Origin: CAYGZM01 sp964354365 | GTDB taxonomy: Bacteria; Planctomycetota; Phycisphaerae; Sedimentisphaerales; Anaerobacaceae | DNA length: 6,436 bases | Reading direction: 5' to 3' | NCBI GenBank assembly: GCA_964354365.1 | Contig: CAYGZM010000188.1 | Coordinates: 1-6,436 of the forward strand | Shown: piece after piece, positions 1 through 5,531 of the stretch | Layout: the number at the start of each line of letters is the position of its first letter | Position numbering within the stretch: position 1 is the first letter of the stretch | The notes under the pieces: generated by a model | Database searches by the model: none | Told to the model about the DNA's origin: nothing | What the model saw: only the letters and a program-made list of their open reading frames with translations | Position numbers and translations under genes: made by a program

Positions 1-138
1 CATTCTGGCGGCAGTATCGATGACTTAATGGCGAATTCTGGCTGTAAATGGAGGGAGCGTCTTGTTTTTGTAGCTCAAATTGGATATTTGGGCAAACCGA
101 GAGCGATGGCCTGGTACACTGCGTTAGAACCGGCTTAA
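1..138 (+). CDS. Possible C-terminal end of an upstream hypothetical protein (partial at left edge)
   Basis: Reading frame 1 is open from the left edge for 45 codons and stops at TAA 136-138. The end of the peptide (KWRERLVFVAQIGYLG, then a stretch closing in WYTALEPA) has a natural mix of hydrophobic and charged residues, which is the only sign that it is coding. I recognise no family. A 45-codon open frame in moderately AT-rich DNA can arise by chance, and no start is visible. If real, it is the tail of a gene beginning outside the window, on the same strand as the operon but separated from it by about 1 kb of non-coding or decayed sequence. The alternative is non-coding DNA. Confidence 0.25.
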   Translation, partial: HSGGSIDDLMANSGCKWRERLVFVAQIGYLGKPRAMAWYTALEPA

Positions 139-453
139 CCCAGGCAGTATAAACCCGAGCCGCGCTAACAAAAACAGTCTTTGAGAAACGAATCACCCCA
201 CGAATCCATGAAAGAACCTACGGCGGAGCCGTTTAGTGCAACCGTTGTACAATTTTTGACTTTCTCATAACTCATTGATAATACGTAGCTTATGAGATTG
301 ACATTATTGCCGAAAAGGGGGCCATCACGCGATGCCGTGTCCGAGGTTTTCATGCAGGCCGAGGATGCATACTTCAAGCATCTGCCGGACCAGTTGTGCG
401 GGACAATATCTCTGGAGCCGCTCGTATTCACTTGGCTGGGACGTAGACTTGCT
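139..453. other. Gene-poor stretch without a recognisable gene
   Basis: No recognisable gene lies here. The composition is clearly more AT-rich than in the operon to the right. An 8-bp inverted repeat sits at 263-297. A promoter-like pair on the plus strand (TTGACT at 256-261, GATAAT at 277-282, 15-base spacer) overlaps it. A 55-codon plus-strand frame from ATG 292 to TAG 457-459 has protein-like composition but no ribosome binding site and no family I know. The long minus-strand frame across this stretch shows no transposase DDE core and nothing else recognisable. The stretch may contain worn sequence that once followed the transposase remnant. Confidence 0.5.
263..297. repeat. 8-bp perfect inverted repeat
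   Basis: TCTCATAA at 263-270 is matched by TTATGAGA at 290-297, with a 19-base AT-rich spacer. It overlaps a promoter-like pair (TTGACT 256-261, GATAAT 277-282), so it could be an operator or a recombination/IS-end remnant. There is no T-tract after either arm, so it is not an intrinsic terminator. Chance is possible for an 8-bp repeat. Confidence 0.35.
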
Positions 454-855
454 CTATAGTTCTCGGGTTTTGTGCTCATCTTGATGCACATTTACGACGT
501 TACCAGAATCTGGGAGCTCCAAACGGGCGCCTTTGGCCACCTCTGAGATGAGATCTCGCATTTCTTTACTGATTCTTGATCGTCCAACCTTGCTTAGCCG
601 TGATTTCCAACGCCAGTACCATTTGAAGCCCCGCCGATACCTTCTGTTCATAGTCTCCGGCTTGACGACAATCAAAGCTAATTTCCACTCAGGCCACATT
701 CGCGAAAGCCCTGCCCAGAAGCTTCTGTTCCGGCTCTTGAGTTTCGGATGTTTGATCGTCTGTTGCTGGCGAAGAGCCAGATTCTCCAAGATCAGATTAC
801 TTCGGCTGAATAGCAAGCCGCGAAAGAGAAGAAACGGCACTTTGCAGATGCCCAT
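454..855 (-). pseudogene. Decayed N-terminal remnant of an rve-type integrase/transposase
   Basis: The minus-strand frame starts at ATG 855 and ends at TAG 454-456 (133 aa). Residues about 17-103 match the N-terminal region I know from a common family of 'integrase core domain' transposases: ENLALRQQ near residue 24, then KHPKLKSRNRSFW, LSRMWPEWKLALIVVKPET (about 50-68) and RRGFKWYWRWKSR (about 74-86), followed by GRSRISKEMRDLI to residue 103. In intact members I recall about 300-350 residues, with a DDE catalytic core after this point. Here the resemblance ends abruptly at about position 547, and a short unrelated tail runs to the stop. The spacing between LALRQQ and KHPKLK also looks several residues too short, suggesting an internal deletion. 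No catalytic core is seen in the remaining 450 bases to the left. This is almost certainly a non-functional mobile-element relic; exact IS family and terminal repeats were not identified. Confidence 0.72.
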
Positions 856-1021
856 CTTGGCTGATTCTTCCTGATTATGGCATCATTTCTGGCAGTCTTT
901 CGAGAGTTGGCAATGGCACGTAAACCCTTGTCAAGCAACAACGACCGAATTCTCGGTAGGGAAATCATAGTTCCACCGGAATATTTGGGCGCACCCTGTT
1001 TCAAAGTCATGCTTTAAGCAC

Positions 1022-1050
1022 TTGACACGTAAACTGGAATACGCAATTAT
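1022..1050 (+). promoter_or_regulatory. Candidate sigma70-type promoter for the operon
   Basis: A perfect -35 hexamer, TTGACA, lies at 1022-1027. After a 17-base spacer comes AATTAT at 1045-1050, which matches the -10 consensus at four of six positions. Transcription would start near 1057, about 110 bases before the SH3 start codon. A second TTGACA at 1064-1069 has no good -10 partner. This is the only good plus-strand promoter candidate close to the operon. Assignment rests on motif matching alone, and the host's sigma factor preferences are unknown. Confidence 0.4.
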
Positions 1051-1053
1051 ATC

Positions 1054-1063
1054 TCATTAATGA
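1054..1063. promoter_or_regulatory. 10-bp palindrome at the predicted transcription start, possible operator
   Basis: TCATTAATGA is a perfect palindrome that directly follows the candidate -10 element and spans the predicted start site. A repressor bound there would block transcription. No regulator gene is visible in the window, and the site does not resemble a CRP box (TGTGA-N6-TCACA). A short AT-rich palindrome could also be chance. Confidence 0.25.
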
Positions 1064-1153
1064 TTGACATGCGCTTGTCTGACCCGGCTTACGCAGCAAG
1101 AGTCAGAATCGCATTGAGTCACGAAAGGAAACGAGCAAGGTGTCAGGTTCATT

Positions 1154-1158
1154 GGAGG
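1154..1158 (+). promoter_or_regulatory. Ribosome binding site that fixes the SH3 gene start
   Basis: GGAGG at 1154-1158 sits 8 bases before ATG 1167. It lies inside the longer frame that could start at GTG 1140, so it argues for translation beginning at 1167. The peptide from 1167 also opens directly with a signal sequence. Confidence 0.75.
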
Positions 1159-1166
1159 CAGATGTT

Positions 1167-1631
1167 ATGAAGATCAGGGTTTTTGCAGTGCTGTTTATGA
1201 TCTCCGCAGGTGCGGCATTCGCAGCGCAGATGAGTGTTCAGGTGCGGAACTGCAAGGTGCGGGCGACTCCTTCACAACTGGGCCGTGTCATCGGCACGGT
1301 GGAGTACGGCGCAGTGGTGCAGGCCGGGGCGCCGCAGCAGGGCTGGTACCCGGTGACCACTGCGGATGGCACGAAGGGCTGGCTGCACGAGTCAGCACTC
1401 TCCAAGAAACCGGTCGCCATGCGTGCAGGGGCGACTGACGCAGCCGTCGGCGTCTCGTCCGACGAGGTGGCCCTGGCAGGCAAGGGCTTCAACGAGCAGG
1501 TTGAGGCCAAGCTCAAGGCGAATGGAACTCTTGACTTCACCTGGGTGGACCGGATGATGGCGTTTCATGCCGGTCCGGACCAGATTTTGACGTTCCGCAA
1601 GCAGGGCAATCTGCAGGGAGGTGGTCAATGA
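1167..1631 (+). CDS. Secreted bacterial SH3-domain protein
   Basis: This 154-residue protein is probably periplasmic. Residues 1-19 are a signal peptide: MKIR, then a hydrophobic run ending in AAFA, with likely cleavage near residue 19-20. Residues about 22-78 form a bacterial SH3 (SH3b) domain: VRNCKVRATPS at the start, the turn Y47-G48, GWYPV at 59-63 and GWLHESAL at 71-78. Residues about 95-154 are a charged C-terminal segment (AGKGFNEQVEAKLK and following) with no assigned function. SH3b domains usually bind peptidoglycan or proteins; there is no catalytic domain here. No lipobox is present. The frame could extend upstream to GTG 1140, but the GGAGG at 1154 and the signal peptide favour 1167. 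The gene overlaps the protease by ATGA, suggesting translational coupling and joint work in the periplasm. The ligand is unknown. Confidence 0.85.
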   Translation: MKIRVFAVLFMISAGAAFAAQMSVQVRNCKVRATPSQLGRVIGTVEYGAVVQAGAPQQGWYPVTTADGTKGWLHESALSKKPVAMRAGATDAAVGVSSDEVALAGKGFNEQVEAKLKANGTLDFTWVDRMMAFHAGPDQILTFRKQGNLQGGGQ

Positions 1632-2554
1632 ACGGCAGACATCTATTTCCAACGATATTGATCTTCGGCGTATTGGCAGCGGTGCTGTTTTGCGGTTGCG
1701 CAGAGGTTACTGAGATGGGATCCCAGATTGCCCAGGAGGCTGGCGTGATCTCCGCCGACCAGGCAGGGTCGCTCACGCGCAGCGCGCAAGTCATAGAGAA
1801 GACGCAGCAGGAGCTGACGCCGGAACAGGAATACTACATCGGGCGTGCAGTGGCTGCCAAGGTGCTCCAGACCTACCCGCCGCTGGATCGGCCCCAGGCG
1901 AATACCTATCTGAATCTGCTCGGTCAGTCGCTGGCGATCTTCTCTAACCGCCCTGAGACGTTTGGCGGCTACCATTTCCTGCTGGTTGATTCAGACGAAG
2001 TCAATGCGTTTGCCGCTCCGGGCGGGTTGATTCTGGTGACGCGGGGGATGTTGCTCTGCTGTGCGAACGAGGATGAACTGGCGGCGGTGCTGGCACACGA
2101 GATATGTCATGTTGAGATGAAACACGGACTTCGTGCGATCAAACAGGGACGTTTGACCGAGGCGCTTATGGTTGTTGCAGCGGAGTCCGCCAAGCAGCTG
2201 GGCAGCGAGGAACTGGCGTCGTTGACACGCGAGTTCGAGGCGTCGGTGGGGGATGTTGTGATGACACTTACCACCAGCGGCTACTCACGTACGCAGGAGC
2301 GAGACGCGGACGCCGCGGCCGTGCAACTTCTGCGGCGTGCCGGTTATCCGGGGGCGGCGATGATCACCATGTTGCAGCGCATGGATGAACGCCTGGCTGA
2401 TGCTCGAGGGCTCGGTTTCGCCAAGACGCATCCTTCAGCCAAGAGCCGCGCAGACGCACTGCGTACGGTGATCACGGATGCGAAGTTTGTCCCTGATACA
2501 GTCCGGCAGGAACGTTTCTCTGCTGCCATGCGGTCGATGCCGGCGGGCCGGTAG
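1628..2554 (+). CDS. M48-family zinc metalloprotease, probable lipoprotein
   Basis: This 308-residue protein is a likely periplasmic, membrane-anchored peptidase. The N-terminus (residues 6-24) is a hydrophobic export signal ending in FCGC; C24 is the likely lipidated cysteine, although F at -3 is not the usual Leu. The M48 domain covers about residues 65-285. The zinc motif is HEICH at 157-161, with H157 and H161 as ligands and E158 as the catalytic base. The third ligand is E224 in the downstream motif SRTQERDAD (E224, D228), typical of BepA/Oma1-like members. VNAFAAPGG, before the active site, is another family hallmark. BepA itself has a TPR domain; this protein ends soon after the M48 domain, so it is a short single-domain member. 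Such proteins handle misfolded envelope or outer-membrane proteins; the actual substrate here is unknown. GGAGG at 1617-1621 lies 6 bases before the ATG, and the start overlaps the SH3 stop. Confidence 0.92.
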   Translation: MNGRHLFPTILIFGVLAAVLFCGCAEVTEMGSQIAQEAGVISADQAGSLTRSAQVIEKTQQELTPEQEYYIGRAVAAKVLQTYPPLDRPQANTYLNLLGQSLAIFSNRPETFGGYHFLLVDSDEVNAFAAPGGLILVTRGMLLCCANEDELAAVLAHEICHVEMKHGLRAIKQGRLTEALMVVAAESAKQLGSEELASLTREFEASVGDVVMTLTTSGYSRTQERDADAAAVQLLRRAGYPGAAMITMLQRMDERLADARGLGFAKTHPSAKSRADALRTVITDAKFVPDTVRQERFSAAMRSMPAGR

Positions 2555-2562
2555 AGTCCCGC

Positions 2563-4674
2563 ATGCACAAGAACGGTATGCTTAAAACCGGTTTGAAATG
2601 TTTGCGTGGACCAGCGATCGGCGTGGTTGCCGGGGTGACGGCATTGCTTTTGTGGCGGCTGGGGTGGCTCGAATCCTGGGAAGCCCCGACCTGGACGTGG
2701 CGTGCCCGGTTCTTCTCACAACGAGAGGTCCCCTCGCAAGAGGTCAGGCTGATTTTGCTGGACCAGGCCTCGTTGGATTGGGGGCAACGCGAAAACGCCT
2801 GGGGGTGGCCATGGCCGCGTGAGGCGTACGGAGCGATCTCGGCGTTCTGCAAGCGGGGCGGGGCCCGGGCGCTCGCCTTCGACCTGCTCTTCACCGAGCC
2901 ATCGGTCTATGGGGTGGCGGACGACGAAGCAATGGGGCAAGCCTTGTCGACGGGTGCGCCGGCGGTTTTGGCTGTCTTGCCGGGGGGAAGCATAGAGGCG
3001 TGGCCGGAGTATGTGCCGCGCCCGGATTTGAAGATCGACCTGCCCGCCGTGGGGGTATCCGGAAATCTGTTGTTCCCGGTGCCGGAGGCGGCTTCCGGGG
3101 CGGCTGCTGTGGGACACGTCGCGGGCGCGCCGGATGCGGATGGCGTGTTCCGGCGGATCTCGCCGTTCTGCCGTTTTGACGGGGTTTCAATCCCGGCGCT
3201 CGGGCTGGCCGCGTGGTTGGCTAAGCGTGCGGAACCTGTACCCGTCACGGCATCAGCCGGGCAACTACGGATAGGGAGCAAGATCGTTCCTCTCGACCGG
3301 CACGGCTATGCGATCCTGCGTTTCAAGGGTCGCGGGGGATTGCCGGAAGCAGTTTCCGCCGCCGCGGTCATCCAGTCCGAGCTGCGATTGCGTGACGGCG
3401 AAGCACCCTCACTGTCGCCTCAGACCGTCAAGGATTGTTATGTGTTCGTGGCGTGCAGCGCACCGGCTTTGCTGGATTTGCGGCCGATCCCGGTCAACCC
3501 CAAATGTCCCGGAGCCGTCCTGCATGCGACGTTCGTTGACAACCTGCTCACCGATTCCTTCATCGCCGAGGCGGCCGTACCCGTGGTGATTCTGGGCGTG
3601 ATGGCAACAGCCATTGCCGCCGCAGTCTCTTTGACGTACGGGGGCAAATGGTGGCAGGCGGGGCCTTTTTCCGTCGTGTGGCTGGGGGTTCCGATAGTTG
3701 TAGGCTTTGCCGAATATGCACAAGGACGGTGGTGGCCGGTCGCCGCCCATGAGACGGCTTCGGCACTGGGGATGGTCGGCGCTCTGGCCATGAATTATTG
3801 GGCCGAGGGACGTCAGAAAGCATTTATCAAGCAGGCATTCCGGCACTATTTGAGCGGGGAGGTGATCGAGAAAATCCTCCGCGATCCCAAGCATCTCCAG
3901 CTTGGCGGCGAGAAGCGCGAACTAACCATCATGTTCACGGACTTAGCCGGGTTCTCGACGTTCTCCGAGAGACTGGGCCCGGTTGAGTTGACGGCCCTGC
4001 TCAATGACTACCTCAGCGAGATGACCGACATTATCCTGGAAGAGGGCGGGACGCTTGACAAATACGAGGGGGATGCAATCATTGCGTTCTGGAACGCGCC
4101 GCTGGAGCAACCGGACCATGCCGTGCGCGCCTGCCGGGCGGCGCTGCGATGCCAACGACGGCTGGCCGAGCTCCGGGAGGCATACCAGCAGCGCACCGGG
4201 GCGGCGCTGCGGATGAGGGTGGGGATCAACACCGGCGAGGTCGTCGTGGGCAACATGGGATCACACAAACGCTTCAACTACACGATTCTGGGGGACGCGG
4301 CGAACCTGGCGTCCCGTCTGGAGGGCGCCAATAAAGCGTTCGGCACGGAGACTATGGTTTCCGGGAGTACGTGGCGGCTTGCATCGACCGATTTCAACAG
4401 CCGCAAGCTGGCAGACCTGCGTGTAGTAGGCAGGAAGACGGCTGTGGCGGTGTATGAACTGACGGGATTCGCGGCTGACGCCGTGCCGGCCGCTTTGGAT
4501 GTGTTTGCCGCCGGACTGACTTGTTTCCGCGAAGGCGATTTCGCCGATGCGATGAAGGCCTTCGAGCAACTGCCTGACGACCCGGCAGCGCGGAATTATG
4601 CTCGGCGCTGTGCGGAACTGTGTGCCCATCGTCCGGCGTCGTGGGATGGAGTATGGGGACTGACTGAAAAATGA
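2563..4674 (+). CDS. CHASE2-domain class III adenylate cyclase (adenylate/guanylate cyclase)
   Basis: This 703-residue membrane receptor cyclase converts a nucleoside triphosphate, most likely ATP, to the 3',5'-cyclic monophosphate. A first membrane helix (about 16-36) is followed by a CHASE2 sensor of about 290 residues, expected outside the membrane, with LILLDQASL (63-71), WPWPRE (82-87), FDLLFTEP (106-113) and DADGVFRR (191-198). Three helices follow (about 339-359, 367-386, 393-413), then the linker FIKQAFRHYLSGEVIEKIL and the cytoplasmic catalytic domain (about 450-640). Metal-binding Asp are D460 (FTDLAGF) and D504 (KYEGDA). K500 and T574 occupy the purine-specifying positions, a Lys/Thr pair found in bacterial adenylate cyclases such as Anabaena CyaB1. 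N581 and R585 complete the site, so it looks active. The tail (about 647-690) looks like a short TPR-type helical repeat. The start lies 8 bases after the protease stop with only a weak ribosome binding site; ATG 2578 is an alternative. The CHASE2 signal is unknown. Confidence 0.93.
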   Translation: MHKNGMLKTGLKCLRGPAIGVVAGVTALLLWRLGWLESWEAPTWTWRARFFSQREVPSQEVRLILLDQASLDWGQRENAWGWPWPREAYGAISAFCKRGGARALAFDLLFTEPSVYGVADDEAMGQALSTGAPAVLAVLPGGSIEAWPEYVPRPDLKIDLPAVGVSGNLLFPVPEAASGAAAVGHVAGAPDADGVFRRISPFCRFDGVSIPALGLAAWLAKRAEPVPVTASAGQLRIGSKIVPLDRHGYAILRFKGRGGLPEAVSAAAVIQSELRLRDGEAPSLSPQTVKDCYVFVACSAPALLDLRPIPVNPKCPGAVLHATFVDNLLTDSFIAEAAVPVVILGVMATAIAAAVSLTYGGKWWQAGPFSVVWLGVPIVVGFAEYAQGRWWPVAAHETASALGMVGALAMNYWAEGRQKAFIKQAFRHYLSGEVIEKILRDPKHLQLGGEKRELTIMFTDLAGFSTFSERLGPVELTALLNDYLSEMTDIILEEGGTLDKYEGDAIIAFWNAPLEQPDHAVRACRAALRCQRRLAELREAYQQRTGAALRMRVGINTGEVVVGNMGSHKRFNYTILGDAANLASRLEGANKAFGTETMVSGSTWRLASTDFNSRKLADLRVVGRKTAVAVYELTGFAADAVPAALDVFAAGLTCFREGDFADAMKAFEQLPDDPAARNYARRCAELCAHRPASWDGVWGLTEK

Positions 4675-5513
4675 GCCTGCGGCTTTTCATTGGCGGAATG
4701 CGCGGGAGCCGGCCGTCCACCGGGGGCGCCTTCGATGAATTTGGCGGCGACACGACGTCGCTGCTGGTCGTCGGGTCATGCGGCGAACGACTCGTGCTCG
4801 ATGCCGGAACCGGAATGAGTGCTGTCGCCAAGCAACTGGCCTGCACAGGGCCGGGCGAGGTGACAGTGCTGTTCTCGCATTACCATCTTGACCACCTGGC
4901 CGGGCTGATGATGAACCCCCTTTTCTACGGTGCAGACTGGTCGTTCAATTTGGTGGGCCCGACCTTTGCCGATGGGGGTGTTCGCGACGCTGTGACCCGG
5001 CTTCTTGCGCCGCCGTATTGGCCGGTGTCCTGGGAGCGGATGCGCGCACGGTTGGAGTTTGCCGAGTTTGCAGGTGATGGAATCCAGGTTGGGCTCCTGC
5101 GTGTGCGAGGATGCCCGGTGCCACATCCCGGCGGGTGTCTGGCCTACCGTATCGATGACGGCGGCTGCGGTGCATCGCTCGTGTTCGCCACCGATCTCGA
5201 ATGGAGGAATCGGAGCAATGCACACGAGACGGCATTCATGGCAATGTGCCGCGAACCGAAACAGGCCGATGCGCTCGTGATGGATGCGCATTTTGCCGGG
5301 GCAGACGCGGAGTCGTTTGCCGGGTGGGGGCACAGTTGCTGGGAGGACTGCCTGGAGATTACGGAATCGGCAGGCATCAAGCAAGTGATCCTCGGCCACC
5401 ACGCTCCGGACGCGGACGACAAGGCGTTGCGCGCCCGGGAACGGCAAGTGAAGAAACGTATGCCCGGCGGCACACTTGCGCGTGCCGGGCAATGGTTGAC
5501 TATCGGCGGTTAA
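4671..5513 (+). CDS. Metallo-beta-lactamase-fold hydrolase, candidate cyclic-nucleotide phosphodiesterase
   Basis: This 280-residue cytoplasmic protein has no signal peptide. The N-terminus GMRGSRPSTGGAFDEFGGDTTS (residues 9-30) and VLDAGTG (42-48) are typical of the RNase Z/PhnP-like branch of the fold. The metal site is HYHLDH at 70-75 (H70, H72, D74, H75), with further candidate ligands H152 (PVPHPGG), D175 (FATDLE) and H243 or H244 (LGHHAP). VMDAHF (203-208) and GWGHS (218-222) are additional conserved-looking motifs. The site is complete, so a metal-dependent hydrolase is expected. Class II cAMP phosphodiesterases share the HxHLDH motif, and the gene overlaps the cyclase stop by ATGA, so removal of the neighbour's product is an attractive inference, not shown. 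Alternatives are an RNase Z-like nuclease, a phosphodiesterase of the PhnP type, or a hydrolase of unknown substrate. The fold is sure; the substrate is not. Translation probably depends on coupling, as only GGGGA at 4655-4659 precedes the ATG. Confidence 0.88.
   Translation: MSLRLFIGGMRGSRPSTGGAFDEFGGDTTSLLVVGSCGERLVLDAGTGMSAVAKQLACTGPGEVTVLFSHYHLDHLAGLMMNPLFYGADWSFNLVGPTFADGGVRDAVTRLLAPPYWPVSWERMRARLEFAEFAGDGIQVGLLRVRGCPVPHPGGCLAYRIDDGGCGASLVFATDLEWRNRSNAHETAFMAMCREPKQADALVMDAHFAGADAESFAGWGHSCWEDCLEITESAGIKQVILGHHAPDADDKALRARERQVKKRMPGGTLARAGQWLTIGG
5461..5491. repeat. GC-rich 8-bp inverted repeat inside the end of the hydrolase gene
   Basis: TGCCCGGC at 5461-5468 pairs perfectly with GCCGGGCA at 5484-5491, across a 15-base loop that itself offers an alternative stem (GGCAC 5469-5473, GTGCC 5482-5486). 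It ends 20 bases before the hydrolase stop codon and no T-tract follows, so it is not an ordinary terminator. It could slow decay or lower readthrough into the channel gene, or simply reflect GC-rich coding sequence. Confidence 0.35.
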
Positions 5514-5520
5514 GGAACAT

Positions 5521-5526
5521 AAGGTG
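5521..5526 (+). promoter_or_regulatory. Ribosome binding site of the channel gene
   Basis: AAGGTG lies 5 bases before ATG 5532, in the 18-base gap after the hydrolase stop. This start has its own ribosome binding site and does not overlap the gene before it, unlike the SH3/protease and cyclase/hydrolase junctions. Confidence 0.6.
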
Positions 5527-5531
5527 CAATC

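Larger units (their letters stand above)
856..1166. other. Intergenic region upstream of the operon
   Basis: No convincing gene lies here. A 46-codon plus-strand frame (ATG 877 to TAA 1015-1017, with an internal ATG at 913) has a plausible ending, EIIVPPEYLGAPCFKVML, but no clear ribosome binding site and no recognised family. An opposing minus-strand frame over the same bases is equally unsupported. From 1020 on the stretch holds the candidate operon promoter, a 10-bp palindrome and the ribosome binding site of the SH3 gene. The 6-bp repeat GAGTCA at 1100-1105 and 1116-1121 is too short to interpret. Confidence 0.5.

Noticed and set aside
165..491. 108-codon minus-strand frame left of the transposase relic
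   Set aside because: Could have been the continuation of the transposase after a frameshift, but I see no DDE core or other family motif; composition looks random.
533..874. 113-codon plus-strand frame over the transposase relic
   Set aside because: It is antisense to the recognisable transposase frame, rich in Arg/Leu/Ser and matches no family; a shadow of the minus-strand sequence.
792..1010. 72-codon minus-strand frame next to the transposase start
   Set aside because: No ribosome binding site, no family, and it overlaps the better-supported relic frame.
264..1072. Similarity of CTCATTGATAATACG (271-285) and CTCATTAATGATTGACATGCG-like sequence (from 1053) as flanking repeats of the mobile element
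   Set aside because: Only about 6 contiguous bases agree; too little to claim a direct repeat or target duplication.
1140..1166. GTG 1140 as the start of the SH3 gene
   Set aside because: The strong GGAGG at 1154-1158 lies within this extension and points to ATG 1167, where the signal peptide begins.
1000..1166. CRP/cAMP-receptor binding site upstream of the operon
   Set aside because: Looked for because of the cyclase; no TGTGA-N6-TCACA-like sequence is present.
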